A DNA stretch of 64,000 nucleotides from Capnocytophaga haemolytica (GCF_001553545.1 NZ_CP014227.1:1-64000); one strand, 5' to 3'; positions 45,734 through 55,078 are shown, numbered from the stretch's first letter. Translations and numbers: made by a program. Notes: generated by a model not told the origin, from the sequence alone.

Positions 45734-46942
45734 TTAAAACTTAATTTGTAAACGTGTTTCTAACATCGCTACATTAGCATCCACGGGGCCGTAGCCTGCT
45801 GTTGTATATGATGCTCTTACCCTCCATATCATATACTTATTGATATAGTAGTTGTAGGTAAGTGAATAGTCGTTAGTGCGACCCCCAAGTAAGTCTGCTT
45901 TGCTATCTGAGAGGTCGGTATAGTTATAGCCGAGCACTAACTCCATAGCTCCTGGGCTTGGGGTATCAATACCACTATCCACGTGAGTGTAAGTATAGTC
46001 ATCCCCTCGTAGAAGTCCGCGCAATGAGCAGTAAGCACCACTAGCGTGAAAATCCTTCATTCCATTGTTACGAGCCACTTGCATATAGTAATACTGTGCT
46101 TCAATACCCAATCTGCCTTTGGCTGCTGTAAGTTCAGGAGTAAGGCGGATCAAGTTCTTCGCATTAGGCACCAAGATATGGATCGCATCTACCTTAGCAA
46201 TACGGGTAGGAAAGTTTACACCAAACTCAAACGATTTGTGATTCTCAGTAGCAACCTTATTATATCGTGGTGATTCTATAGCTCCTGACATCCCTACGTG
46301 GAATATCTTTCCTGGTTCACGTAGTGGTCGGTATACCAAACGCGTCAGAGCGCCTACCCCTTGATTACCTGTTTTATCAGAAGATTGCTTCATTGCCTCT
46401 GTTTCTGAGAAATAACTAAAGGTTCCTAAAAAGTCGTTGTTATCGTACACAAACATAGCCCCTAACAAACGAGGTGTCCCAAAGATGCCTTGGCTCATAG
46501 GCTCTTCCATCGAAATCTTGAATGAAGAGCTGGTAGCACTCTGCAAACCAAATTGGTGCACAAAGTATCCCATACGTAGCAGGCTGTGCTCTCCAAACTT
46601 CTTTTGAATAAAGATATCCTTCAAACCTACCTTCCCTAAGGCAAACCCTACATCCACCTTAGCCGACCAATCGCCGTACTTAGCTGAAACACCTGCACGT
46701 GCATCAGGAATAGCAAAACCATCGTTGAGTTGATTATCCAAATCTTCTTTATCAGCACTGAATACCCCTGCGTCCAACAGCACACGCCCAATAGGCTTTA
46801 CACTGAGCTTAGGCTCTTCTGGTTCTGGCATTGGTTTAGGTTCCTCTTGTGGAGGAGTAGGTAGTGTTTCTTGTGGCACTTCTTGAGCATACATCGCCCC
46901 TGTCAGCATCAATAAAGCCGACATATACATATACTTTTTCAT
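45734..46942 (-). CDS. Phosphate-selective porin (OprO/OprP family)
   Basis: A 402-residue outer-membrane barrel. A signal peptide (ending AMYAQ) is followed by a Pro/Glu linker (residues 22-45), then a barrel with OprP-type features: ARAGVSAKYGDWSAKVDVGF, KDIFIQKKFGEHSLLRMGYF, the late GYNYTDLSDSK and a C-terminal ETRLQIKF ending in phenylalanine. Such porins take up phosphate or polyphosphate. It sits between two secreted phosphatases. Confidence 0.85.
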   Translation of the reverse strand: MKKYMYMSALLMLTGAMYAQEVPQETLPTPPQEEPKPMPEPEEPKLSVKPIGRVLLDAGVFSADKEDLDNQLNDGFAIPDARAGVSAKYGDWSAKVDVGFALGKVGLKDIFIQKKFGEHSLLRMGYFVHQFGLQSATSSSFKISMEEPMSQGIFGTPRLLGAMFVYDNNDFLGTFSYFSETEAMKQSSDKTGNQGVGALTRLVYRPLREPGKIFHVGMSGAIESPRYNKVATENHKSFEFGVNFPTRIAKVDAIHILVPNAKNLIRLTPELTAAKGRLGIEAQYYYMQVARNNGMKDFHASGAYCSLRGLLRGDDYTYTHVDSGIDTPSPGAMELVLGYNYTDLSDSKADLLGGRTNDYSLTYNYYINKYMIWRVRASYTTAGYGPVDANVAMLETRLQIKF

Positions 46943-46963
46943 AATATCTCTTGGATTTTAGTT

Positions 46964-47758
46964 CTACTTCATATTCTTATCAAAAGTGCTCTTAGCTACT
47001 TTACCTTCTTTTACGAGCTTAGCAAACTCTTTCTTAGCTTTCTCGAGCTGCTTCATAAAGTTCTCGTTGGCGTGAAGGCGTGCTACTACTGCACTTGAGA
47101 TCACGCGTGCTGCATCTACATCACTTTGGAAGTGATAACCGCAGATCACACGGCTTTGTCCCATTTCATAACCGCGTTTTAAGATTTCATTCTGGCGATC
47201 TACATTGATTTCAGCCAGCACCAAAGCCGTTGCCCAACCAATGGCTGTATGCCCTGATGGATAGGATCCATTAGTAGAAAGCTCTTTTTGTTGCTCTGGA
47301 TTGCAAGTTTCTTCGTTGTAGAAAGAGAACGGACGCACGCGCATATAGTGTTTTTTAGCAGCACGTGTTGCTAAGTCGCCCGCATCCTCACGCATATTTA
47401 CCACGAGCTTGTAGATCTCAGGAGTGGTAGCCTTAGAAATCTTTACTCCAAAGGCTTCTGAGAAAGCGTTAGGCACCCCATCAGCCTCTACACGTGCATC
47501 GTGAAAGGCTTGTGTACCACGAGGGGTATTGCGCTGCATCTTTCCCCACTGATATTGAGCCTCATCGTTGAGGAAGATAATGCTACCTGGCGCTGGTGGC
47601 GGTGGCAATAAATAAAGGCTGTTTGCCACATCATCAATCTGTAAGAAGTACAAGTCGGGCTTGGTTCTTACGTCTTTAATCTTTTCCTGAGCAAAAGCTC
47701 CCAAGCTTAGCAATGAGAGTGCTAAGCCCAACAAAATGTTTTTTTTACTCATTTTCAT
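46964..47758 (-). CDS. Class A nonspecific acid phosphatase (PhoN/PAP2)
   Basis: A 264-residue secreted phosphatase with signal peptide to about residue 24 (GAFAQ). The three-part PAP2 signature is exact: K-x6-RP at 135-143 (KKHYMRVRP), PSGH at 167-170 and SR-x5-H-x3-D at 202-213 ([12 protein letters not shown]). The [13 protein letters not shown] context is that of class A acid phosphatases such as PhoN. It is the first gene of the phosphate set, 21 bases before the porin. Confidence 0.93.
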   Translation of the reverse strand: MKMSKKNILLGLALSLLSLGAFAQEKIKDVRTKPDLYFLQIDDVANSLYLLPPPPAPGSIIFLNDEAQYQWGKMQRNTPRGTQAFHDARVEADGVPNAFSEAFGVKISKATTPEIYKLVVNMREDAGDLATRAAKKHYMRVRPFSFYNEETCNPEQQKELSTNGSYPSGHTAIGWATALVLAEINVDRQNEILKRGYEMGQSRVICGYHFQSDVDAARVISSAVVARLHANENFMKQLEKAKKEFAKLVKEGKVAKSTFDKNMK

Positions 47759-47851
47759 TTTTTCAAGTTGTTAAAATGTTAAACCTATTTACTATACTCC
47801 TCCTTTTATTTTCCCAGATAAAAGGAAAAAGTTCTTCTAAAAATGATAGCA

Positions 47852-47882
47852 CAAAGGTACACTTTTATCAGAAAAGCTCCAA
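47852..47882 (-). promoter_or_regulatory. Promoter of the phosphate-scavenging set
   Basis: TTG at 47882-47880, 20-base spacer and TACCTTTG at 47859-47852, leaving a leader of about 90 bases. No clear Pho-box-like direct repeat was recognised. Confidence 0.78.
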
Positions 47883-48256
47883 ATTTTTATTCAAAAATTT
47901 TTCTTAAAAAATAAACATACGAAAATTTTACCATAGCATTAATTAACAAAATATGGGTATTAAACATCAATAAGAGAAAATCAAAATAAATATTGCAGCA
48001 AAAAAAACTATTTTACCTCAAAATGATATTTCAATTTACTTATTTCACTCTTTCATAAAAATATGTTTATAAAAACAAAATATCACACCCTATTCTTCTA
48101 TGCAAACTACTCTCAGATACAACCTCTCTCCTCACTACTATCAATTATTCACCTATTATATTTATTTCTACACAAAAAACTACTATCACAAAACACTGAC
48201 TTACAATTTTCTATATAAACATTTACTTTCTTAGATAAAAAAACTTTCTAAAAAAC
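47883..48256. other. Very AT-rich empty spacer
   Basis: About 370 bases of strongly AT-rich sequence between the divergent phosphate-set and trpB promoters. I see no ORF, hairpin or repeat that I can support. Confidence 0.6.
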
Positions 48257-48286
48257 TTTCAGATTAAAAAATAAGTCGTACCTTTG
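48257..48286 (+). promoter_or_regulatory. Promoter of the trp leader and trpB
   Basis: TTTC at 48257-48260 (weak -33), 18-base spacer and TACCTTTG at 48279-48286. Transcription would start near 48293, just ahead of the leader-peptide ATG. Confidence 0.75.
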
Positions 48287-48307
48287 CCGCTGTAATTCAT
48301 CATAGAA

Positions 48308-48364
48308 ATGACAAACTTATATACAAATAGCTGGTGGCGCTTACTCTTACGCAACAATCCGTAA
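48308..48364 (+). CDS. trpL: trp leader peptide (18 residues, tandem Trp)
   Basis: ATG at 48308 opens an 18-codon frame, MTNLYTNSWWRLLLRNNP, ending in TAA 48362-48364. Two adjacent TGG codons are at 48332-48337. It lies between the trpB promoter and an intrinsic terminator, in the position and with the content expected of a charging-sensing leader peptide. It is too short for ordinary gene finders. The peptide itself probably has no function once made. Confidence 0.85.
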   Translation: MTNLYTNSWWRLLLRNNP

Positions 48365-48434
48365 GGGAAGCAGTGCTTTTGTATATACTGAAGATAACAA
48401 AACGCTCTGTCGCACTTGCGGCAGAGCGTTTTTA
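48318..48434 (+). promoter_or_regulatory. trp transcription attenuator
   Basis: All three alternative pairings can be drawn. Region 1 (48318-48327, TATATACAAA) pairs perfectly with region 2 (48378-48387, TTTGTATATA). Region 2 (48372-48382, AGTGCTTTTGT, with one bulged C) pairs with region 3 (48397-48406, ACAAAACGCT). Region 3 and 4 form the terminator at 48399-48434. A ribosome stalled on the Trp codons at 48332-48337 would cover region 1 and so favour the 2:3 antiterminator. A further small hairpin CTTACG/CGTAAG lies at 48346-48365. Confidence 0.85.
48399..48434 (+). terminator. Attenuator terminator before trpB
   Basis: AACGCTCTGTCGC pairs with GCGGCAGAGCGTT (13 bp with one T-G pair, loop ACTT), followed by TTTTATTT. 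Confidence 0.92.
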
Positions 48435-48571
48435 TTTAATGTATAATGCATCATTCACAGTACTGATCTCTGACCCCTGATCTCTAACAAAGTAATTAAC
48501 TCGGGCGAAGCGATAACGGAGCGGAAACGAATCCCCTCTCCCTACTCCTTAGCCTCTAAATATAAAAGAAA

Positions 48572-49750
48572 ATGAAAAATTATCAAGTAGATGCCAATGG
48601 TTATTATGGCGAGTTTGGCGGGGCATTTGTGCCCGACGCATTGCGTGCTAACATCAATGAGTTAGCGCAATCGTATGTATCAATTATCGAAAGTGAGGAC
48701 TTTCAAAAGGAGTATCAGCAGCTCTTGCGCGACTATGTAGGGCGCGCTACGCCGCTCTTCTATGCAGAGAACCTCAGCAAGAAGTACGGTACGCATATTT
48801 ACTTAAAGCGTGAAGACCTCAACCACACGGGGGCACATAAGCTCAACAATGCGCTGGGGCAAGCCCTCTTGGCGAAGCGTATGGGCAAGACGCGCGTGAT
48901 TGCAGAGACGGGCGCAGGGCAACACGGGGTGGCTACGGCTACCGCTTGCGCACTGCTGGGTTTGGAGTGCTGTATCTATATGGGCAAGTTGGACACCCAG
49001 CGTCAGGCACTGAACGTGGCGCGTATGAAGATGCTCGGAGCTGAGGTAGTGGCAGCCACTTCAGGTGGACGTACGCTCACCGATGCTGTGAACGAGGCAT
49101 TTGCCTCTTGGGTTGCCGACCACGAGAGTACTTACTTCTTGATAGGCAGTGCCGTAGGCCCTCACCCTTATCCAGACATTGTGGCGCGCTTCCAGAGTGT
49201 GATTTCCAAGGAGATACGTGCGCAACTCAAAGAGAAGATAGGCAAAGAAACTCCTGACTACGTAATGGCTTGCGTGGGTGGTGGTAGCAATGCGATAGGG
49301 GCGTTTTACCACTTCCTTGATGATGAGAAAGTAAAACTCATCGCGGTGGAAGGCGGTGGCTTAGGAGCTGATACCGACCAGACAGCCGCGACTATCACCA
49401 TCGGTAAAGAAGGAATGCTACACGGCTTTAAGACCATCGTAATGCAAGACGCTGAGGGCAATGTGCGCGAGCCATATAGCATCTCTGCAGGCTTGGATTA
49501 CCCAGGGGTAGGTCCAGCCTTTGCCCACCTCGCTAAGGAAAAGCGGGTTATCTTCTACAACGCTACCGATAGCGAAGCCCTTGCTGCAGCCTTTGAACTC
49601 TCAAAATTAGAGGGTATTATCCCTGCCTTAGAGAGTTCACACGCATTGGCAGGCTTAAAGAAACACAAGTTTGGTAAGGATGAAGTGGTAGTTATCAACG
49701 TCAGTGGTCGTGGTGATAAGGATATGGAGACCTATATGAAGTATATTTAA
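48572..49750 (+). CDS. trpB: Tryptophan synthase beta chain
   Basis: PLP enzyme joining indole and serine to tryptophan. It is 392 residues, of the common TrpB1 type. The PLP lysine is K90 in [13 protein letters not shown], the catalytic glutamate is E112 in AETGAGQHG, the phosphate loop is GGGSN at 236-240, and the start is [12 protein letters not shown]. trpA and the other trp genes are not adjacent: the next gene is convergent PBP1C. Expression is expected to depend on Trp-tRNA charging through the attenuator upstream. Between the terminator and the start lie 137 bases with dispersed-repeat fragments. Confidence 0.97.
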   Translation: MKNYQVDANGYYGEFGGAFVPDALRANINELAQSYVSIIESEDFQKEYQQLLRDYVGRATPLFYAENLSKKYGTHIYLKREDLNHTGAHKLNNALGQALLAKRMGKTRVIAETGAGQHGVATATACALLGLECCIYMGKLDTQRQALNVARMKMLGAEVVAATSGGRTLTDAVNEAFASWVADHESTYFLIGSAVGPHPYPDIVARFQSVISKEIRAQLKEKIGKETPDYVMACVGGGSNAIGAFYHFLDDEKVKLIAVEGGGLGADTDQTAATITIGKEGMLHGFKTIVMQDAEGNVREPYSISAGLDYPGVGPAFAHLAKEKRVIFYNATDSEALAAAFELSKLEGIIPALESSHALAGLKKHKFGKDEVVVINVSGRGDKDMETYMKYI

Positions 49751-49810
49751 GAGGTCAGGAAGCAGAAATGAGAGAACAGTGAGCAGGTACAAGCTTAGTC
49801 ACACCTCATT

Positions 49811-49850
49811 AAGAGGTCAGGAAGTGTATTCACTTTCTGACCTCTTTTTT
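49811..49850. terminator. Hairpin made of dispersed repeats between trpB and pbpC
   Basis: AAGAGGTCAGGAAGTG and CACTTTCTGACCTCTT pair (one mismatch, loop TATT), followed by TTTT. The arms are TGACCTCT-type units of the dispersed repeat family, which also fills 49755-49800 and 49851-49866. Confidence 0.8.
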
Positions 49851-49868
49851 CTGACCCCTGACCTCTGA

Positions 49869-52277
49869 TTACTGTACTAATATCTCTATGGCACGTTCAT
49901 CACCCTGCTCATTGAGGATGCGCAGTATGTGCTTACCCTTAGTGGCGAAGACCTGCATCTCGTGGAAGGTATCGGTGCTGCCTAAGTAAGTAGCATCTAA
50001 GTACCAGAACACTTGTCCCGTGCGGTTGGCAGCTTTGGCTATAAAGGGCTGCTCTTTACCTCCGAAATCCTTAGTGGTGTAAATGATGCCTTGATGCTTG
50101 GGGTAGACGAAATCCAATGAGCGCAAACCCTCGGCTGCCCTACAATCCTCACGGGTAGGGGGCAGAGGCAAGTAGTTGATGTGCTGCTGCTTGTAGTACC
50201 ACTCCATCACAGGGGGCAACACAAACCACTCCTTACTTACAATCTTATCCGCAGGCTCACAGGCGGCATTTACTTGGTAATGACCAGAGGCATCTAAGTG
50301 CACTATCTTATGGTAGGGGCATTGCCCTACTTCCTTGGTGGCTAAGGTGGTGAGGATTGCCTTTTGCGGACAGCCTTCTTTGGTTAAGAAGCCTGAATCG
50401 GCACACACGGTTACCTCACGCATATCATCATAAGGCTTGGCAAACCAGGTGGTTGGTGGCAGTGCCCCAAAGATGCTGAAGAGCACAGGAGCAGCATACG
50501 AAGCCCCTGTGAGCGTTGGGCGCCCCTCGCCTGTGGCATTGCCTACCCATACGGCTACCACGTACTCAGGGGTGGCACCAATAGCCCACGCATCTTTATT
50601 GCCAAAGCTGGTGCCTGTTTTCCACGCTATCTTCCGTGAGGACTCATAATAACGCCACGCCACATCAGTCGAGGGACGGTTTACCTCCTTCATCGCATCG
50701 AACATCTCGTAGAGTGCCCCCGCGCGTAGCATCGGCATTTTGCGGGTATCACTACCAAAAGTGAGAGGCTTTGCCATAGCGTTGTATTGCAGGTGCTGAA
50801 ACTCCTCAGTGCGATACACCTGTCTGCGGGCAAACTCATTGAGTTCAGAAGCGAGGTTGGTATACGCCTGTGCCAAATCCCAAAGGTTGCTCTCTGCCCC
50901 ACCGAGGATAATCGAAAGCCCATAATGGTCGGGGTGCTTGTTGATGTCTTTGAGTTGTAGCTGTTGTAATATATCATAAAAGCGGTAAGTGCCATACTGC
51001 TTTAATAGCCATACAAAGGGAATATTGAGCGACTTTGCCAAGGCTACATTGGCAGGTACCGCCCCTTCAAAGGTATTGGAGAAGTTCTGTGGGGAATAGC
51101 CGCCTATCTGTGTGGGCACATCGGGCAGGAGTTGTGTAGGCAGCAATTCACCCTCGTGGAGCATCGCTGCGTAGAGCAAAGGCTTGAGCACACTGCCCGT
51201 ACTACGTGGAGCGTGCACAATGTCCACTGCATTCTGGTGCTCGTTATCGGTGGGGGTATTGCCCACATAGGCGAGCACCTTGCGCGTCTTCACATCAATA
51301 ACTAATGCCGCCATATTGTAAACTTCGCTTTGAGAGTAATGGGTGTAATAGCCCGCTACCACTTGGTTTACCTTTTCCTGCAACGCCAGCGGCACTGTAC
51401 TGCGAATGCGCTCGCCTGCGTGCTTCTTAGCGGCATAAGTGAGCAAGTGTGGTGCTATCTGTGGAATGCTGTGTGGCTTCTGAGGTAAAGGCTCTGTAAG
51501 GGCTAAGCGGTAGGTTTCCTCATCGATGACCTTTGCTGTGAAGAGCTTTTTGAGCAGGCGGTCGCGCTTCTCACGGAGCCGCTCTTGGTTCTTACCAGGG
51601 AAGATAAGGCTTGGGGCATTGGGAAGCACTGCCAAGGTGGCACACTCACTCCACGAAAGCTGGTGTGGGGCAACCCCAAAGTAACGCCAAGCTGCCATTT
51701 CCAGCCCGATGACGTTTCCCCCAAAAGGTGCGTGCGAAGCGTAGAGCTTTAAGATGCTTTCCTTGGAGTAGCGGAACTCTAAGCGCGTTGCCCAGATCAT
51801 CTCAATGAGCTTCTCGGCATAAGTGCGCTGCTGGTGCTCACGGGCAATACGGACAACCTGCTGTGTGAGGGTACTGCCACCGCGCTCTACCTTGCCACTC
51901 TTTATATTACGCCATAGTGCCTTGCTTACCGATACGGGATTGACCCCCCAATGATACTTAAAATATTCATCTTCAAAATAGAGCACTGACATCTTAAAGC
52001 GGTAAGGCACACTATCCACCTCTGGGAAACGCCATTGCTCATCAGGGGCTATCTTAGCAGCTAAGAGCTTGCCCTCAGCACTCTCAAGCACGGTGGCGTA
52101 TTGCTCAGGGAAGAGCTGTCGCGGCAGGCAGAAATAGTACCACCCTATCAAAAGCAGTGCAATGCCGCTCTTGATAGGGTGCTTCTTTACCATTGCTTTC
52201 CCCCAACGGAAGGCTGTTACTGCTCTCTTTCGAGAGTATTGCCATAGGCGGGTGATATGTAGGCGTAGTGGTTTCAC
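49869..52277 (-). CDS. pbpC: Penicillin-binding protein 1C
   Basis: An 802-residue bifunctional class A PBP. It has an N-terminal TM (about 34-50), a glycosyltransferase domain with ERGGSTLTQQVVRIAR and the catalytic region YFEDEYFKYHWGV, and a transpeptidase domain with STGSVLKPLLYAAML (active serine, SxxK), SLN in AKSLNIPFV and KTGTSFGNKDAW. The C-terminal beta-rich extension (from about 690) is of the PBP1C type. In many bacteria pbpC follows an alpha-2-macroglobulin gene, which is absent here. Confidence 0.94.
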   Translation of the reverse strand: MKPLRLHITRLWQYSRKRAVTAFRWGKAMVKKHPIKSGIALLLIGWYYFCLPRQLFPEQYATVLESAEGKLLAAKIAPDEQWRFPEVDSVPYRFKMSVLYFEDEYFKYHWGVNPVSVSKALWRNIKSGKVERGGSTLTQQVVRIAREHQQRTYAEKLIEMIWATRLEFRYSKESILKLYASHAPFGGNVIGLEMAAWRYFGVAPHQLSWSECATLAVLPNAPSLIFPGKNQERLREKRDRLLKKLFTAKVIDEETYRLALTEPLPQKPHSIPQIAPHLLTYAAKKHAGERIRSTVPLALQEKVNQVVAGYYTHYSQSEVYNMAALVIDVKTRKVLAYVGNTPTDNEHQNAVDIVHAPRSTGSVLKPLLYAAMLHEGELLPTQLLPDVPTQIGGYSPQNFSNTFEGAVPANVALAKSLNIPFVWLLKQYGTYRFYDILQQLQLKDINKHPDHYGLSIILGGAESNLWDLAQAYTNLASELNEFARRQVYRTEEFQHLQYNAMAKPLTFGSDTRKMPMLRAGALYEMFDAMKEVNRPSTDVAWRYYESSRKIAWKTGTSFGNKDAWAIGATPEYVVAVWVGNATGEGRPTLTGASYAAPVLFSIFGALPPTTWFAKPYDDMREVTVCADSGFLTKEGCPQKAILTTLATKEVGQCPYHKIVHLDASGHYQVNAACEPADKIVSKEWFVLPPVMEWYYKQQHINYLPLPPTREDCRAAEGLRSLDFVYPKHQGIIYTTKDFGGKEQPFIAKAANRTGQVFWYLDATYLGSTDTFHEMQVFATKGKHILRILNEQGDERAIEILVQ

Positions 52278-52281
52278 GGGG

Positions 52282-52312
52282 CAAAAGTACGGTTATTTTA
52301 TGGGATCGCCAA
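52282..52312 (-). promoter_or_regulatory. Promoter of pbpC
   Basis: TTG at 52312-52310, 20-base spacer and TACTTTTG at 52289-52282. The box is only five bases from the annotated ATG at 52277, so transcription would be leaderless or the true start is slightly downstream. Confidence 0.65.
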
Positions 52313-52585
52313 ATGAAACAATATTTTACTGCTTTCTACCCTTAACGGAGGTTTTCAGAAAGTGATTTTTTCTCAGGATATATCCGATAGCGATCCGTAG
52401 GGTATCCGTAGAAGGTTCGTTGTGGCTTTGATAGTATTTTTTTCTTTAAGGCGTGGTGATTTTGTTTGCTTTCGTAAAACGATTGACAACGATTGTAATT
52501 ATATAAATATGAGCTTCTTAGAAATAATAAGATTTTATTATCCTTCAAAGGATAGAAAACTTTTTTGCATTTTTCGTCATAAAGT
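52313..52585. other. Spacer between divergent pbpC and mltD-like genes
   Basis: Apart from the two promoters I see no gene. The part at 52370-52425 contains ATATCCGATAGCGATCCGTAGG-like degenerate sequence of the kind also found near 23380, 18960 and 33425 (given here in pieces: TATCCGATAG, GGGTATCCGTAG). Confidence 0.55.
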
Positions 52586-52617
52586 TTTGTCAAGTTGATA
52601 ATTATTTTCTATCTTTG
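52586..52617 (+). promoter_or_regulatory. Promoter of the MltD-like gene
   Basis: TTTG at 52586-52589, 20-base spacer and TATCTTTG at 52610-52617, 32 bases before the start. Confidence 0.8.
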
Positions 52618-52649
52618 TCGCCCCTCTATAAAAACATCATTTTTGAAAT

Positions 52650-53975
52650 ATGAAATTTAGGATATATACTCTTGGTACTTTTTTTTGTTTGCTTATAGGT
52701 AATCTAAGTGCAGAGGCTCAGCAATTTGCGATGAATGACAGCATTGTGAGTCCAGCAGGCTCGCTTACCCCTAAGCGCGATGAGTTTATGCGGTTAAAGG
52801 ATAACCCGAAAGTGAAGAAGTACGATGAAAAGTGGCTTAAGGAGCTGTCAAACTCCGATTTGTACTTCCAGATGAGTGAGGATATTGCTGCTACACCTAC
52901 TGATGTGAGCTATGACGAGCTGAGCACTGAGGTACTGAAAAAGCGCTTGGAGAAGCTCAACCAAAAGACGCCTTTCAATATTGAGTACAACCCTGTTTTA
53001 GAGCAGGTTATTAAATCTTTCTTAAAGAATAGACGTTCCTCGCTCGAGCGCCTGATGAGCTTAAGCGATTACTACTTCCCGATGTTTGAGCAGGAGATGA
53101 GCAACCAAAAGATCCCTCTTGAAATGAAATACTTAGCGATCATAGAGTCGGCTTTGAACCCTAAAGCGCGTTCGCGTGCGGGTGCTACTGGCTTATGGCA
53201 GTTTATGTATTCGACAGGTAGGGGCTATGGTTTGGAAGTGAACAACTACGTTGATGAGCGCAGTGATCCTGTTCGCTCGACCAAGGCGGCAGCTAAGTAC
53301 TTAAACGAGCTGTACAAGGTGTTCGGTGACTGGGACTTAGTGCTGGCGGCTTACAATTCAGGTCCTGGGAATGTGACTAAAGCTATACGCCGCTCAAACG
53401 GCAAGCAGAACTACTGGAATTTGCGTCCGTATTTACCGCGAGAGACTGCGGGCTACGTGCCTGCTTTCTTGGCGACGCTTTACATCTTTGAATATGCTAA
53501 AGAACACGGTTTCAGACCACAAAAGCGTACTAATCACCTTTTTCAGACGGATACGATCAGGGTGAAGCAGGCGGTGCCTTTTAAAGATATTGCTGACCTG
53601 ACGGGGATGAGCGTTGAGGAGATCCAGTTCTTCAACCCTTCGTACCAGTTGGATGTAGTGCCTTATGTGGAAGGGCGTAATTATGCCTTGCGATTGCCCA
53701 TCTCTGAGATAGGTAAATTCGTAGAGAATGAAGATCTTATCTACGCGTATCTCAATGAGGAGAAGGAGCATCTGGAGAAACCGCTCCCTACGGTGGTAAG
53801 GGGTGAGCAATACGCTTCAAGGAACAACAAGAAGACTGTTTACACGGTGAAGAGAGGTGATAACTTGGGGAGGATTGCTTCGCGCTATGGGGTTACTGTC
53901 TCGAACCTCAAGCGGTGGAACCGTATGAAGAGCACTCACATACGTGTGGGGCAACGATTGGTGATTTATAAATAG
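52650..53975 (+). CDS. MltD-like lytic transglycosylase with LysM
   Basis: A 441-residue exported enzyme with signal peptide to about residue 24 (NLSAEAQ), an SLT domain at about 150-290 with the catalytic glutamate in LAIIESALNPKARSRAGATGLWQFM (pieces AIIESALNP and AGATGLWQF) and VLAAYNSGPGNVTKAI, and a degenerate LysM-like part (about 310-350). A good C-terminal LysM follows (VYTVKRGDNLGRIASRYGV). It cleaves peptidoglycan glycan strands with anhydro-ring formation. This arrangement is that of MltD. Confidence 0.92.
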   Translation: MKFRIYTLGTFFCLLIGNLSAEAQQFAMNDSIVSPAGSLTPKRDEFMRLKDNPKVKKYDEKWLKELSNSDLYFQMSEDIAATPTDVSYDELSTEVLKKRLEKLNQKTPFNIEYNPVLEQVIKSFLKNRRSSLERLMSLSDYYFPMFEQEMSNQKIPLEMKYLAIIESALNPKARSRAGATGLWQFMYSTGRGYGLEVNNYVDERSDPVRSTKAAAKYLNELYKVFGDWDLVLAAYNSGPGNVTKAIRRSNGKQNYWNLRPYLPRETAGYVPAFLATLYIFEYAKEHGFRPQKRTNHLFQTDTIRVKQAVPFKDIADLTGMSVEEIQFFNPSYQLDVVPYVEGRNYALRLPISEIGKFVENEDLIYAYLNEEKEHLEKPLPTVVRGEQYASRNNKKTVYTVKRGDNLGRIASRYGVTVSNLKRWNRMKSTHIRVGQRLVIYK

Positions 53976-54128
53976 AGAGCAGGGAAGAGAGAAGAGAGGT
54001 CAGAGAGCAGAGGTTAGAGCTAAGTTACACAGGTGATTTTACAGATATGAGAGGAGGCTGTCCAAGAAGTGCTTGCGGTAGGTAATCACTTGTTGGGTGG
54101 CTTTTTTGTTGTAAATGAGGGTGCTTTT

Positions 54129-55004
54129 ATGAGGAAGAAACATATATTACTTAAATTCTTAGGGTTGTTTTCGGCTGTGCGAGGTTACAACATTGCCATT
54201 GTGTGCTTGGCGCAGTATTTGGCGGCTATCTTCGTGCTTTCGTCGCAGTCGTGGCGTGAAGTGCTGCTTGATGAGCGGCTCTTTACACTGGTGTGGGCGG
54301 GCTCTTTGGCTATCGCGGGGGGCTATATCATCAATGGTTTTTATGACACCGAGAAAGACCTTATTAACAAGCCTTTTAAAGCGATGATTGACCGCTTAGT
54401 GAGCCAGAACACAAGGCTTACGCTTTACTTTTTGCTGAACTTTCTCTCGGTGATTGTAGCGAGCTATGTGTCCTTCCGTGCGGTGGTATTCTTCTCGCTC
54501 TACATCTTCGGGATGTGGCTTTACTCGCACCGCTTGAAGCGTTTACCGTTGTGGGGCAACTTGTGCTCAGCTGCCTTAGCGATTGTGCCTTTCTTTGCTG
54601 TTTTTGTGTATTATAAGAACTTCGACAGGGCGATTTTCTTTCACGCTACGCTGATTTACTTATTACTTTTGCTCAAAGAGTTCGTCAAAGATTTAGAGAA
54701 TATCAAGGGTGACTTGGTGCACAACTATCAAACGATCCCTGTGCGCTACGGCGAGCGTTTTTCTAAGGGTATGATAACACTATGTGTACTGCTGTGCTTT
54801 ATCCCTATGGGGGTGCTGACGGCGCATTTCAGTATTGGGAAGTTGTGGTATTACTTCATCTTCACAGGGGTATGCCTGTTGCTATTGCTCGTCGTGCTTT
54901 GGAGTAGCAACTCACGCAGAGGCTACGCTTTTTTACATCAACTGATAAAGGTCATCTTAGTGCTGGGCATTTTCAGCGTGGGGCTTTTAGGGTTAAAAGG
55001 GTAG
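54129..55004 (+). CDS. UbiA-family prenyltransferase (GGGP geranylgeranyltransferase-like)
   Basis: A 291-residue membrane protein with eight or nine helices. The prenyl-diphosphate motif I is INGFYDTEKDLINKP (residues about 65-80, NxxxD...D type) and the second acidic motif is KEFVKDLENIKGD near 198. The spacing and INKP sequence match the group annotated in Bacteroidetes as geranylgeranylglycerol-phosphate geranylgeranyltransferase. The exact acceptor is unknown. The frame opens at 54069 (TTG), but ATG 54129 begins the conserved protein. Confidence 0.82.
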   Translation: MRKKHILLKFLGLFSAVRGYNIAIVCLAQYLAAIFVLSSQSWREVLLDERLFTLVWAGSLAIAGGYIINGFYDTEKDLINKPFKAMIDRLVSQNTRLTLYFLLNFLSVIVASYVSFRAVVFFSLYIFGMWLYSHRLKRLPLWGNLCSAALAIVPFFAVFVYYKNFDRAIFFHATLIYLLLLLKEFVKDLENIKGDLVHNYQTIPVRYGERFSKGMITLCVLLCFIPMGVLTAHFSIGKLWYYFIFTGVCLLLLLVVLWSSNSRRGYAFLHQLIKVILVLGIFSVGLLGLKG

Positions 55005-55018
55005 GTTTCTTTTTTATA

Positions 55019-55065
55019 AAGCAAGTCAGCCCAAAGAGTAAGAACTCTTTGGGCTGACTTGCTTT
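55019..55065. terminator. Bidirectional terminator between ubiA-like and Sel1 genes
   Basis: AGCAAGTCAGCCCAAAGAGT and ACTCTTTGGGCTGACTTGCT are a perfect 20-bp stem around AAGA, between convergent genes. Confidence 0.93.
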
Positions 55066-55078
55066 ATATTGTGCTTCT

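Noticed and set aside
47883..48256. Search for a small RNA or riboswitch in the AT-rich spacer
   Set aside because: No stable hairpins, conserved motifs or promoter elements could be identified by eye.
52342..52593. Minus-strand 83-codon frame between pbpC and the MltD-like gene
   Set aside because: No ribosome-binding site, composition like the AT-rich spacer, and it overlaps the promoter of the MltD-like gene.
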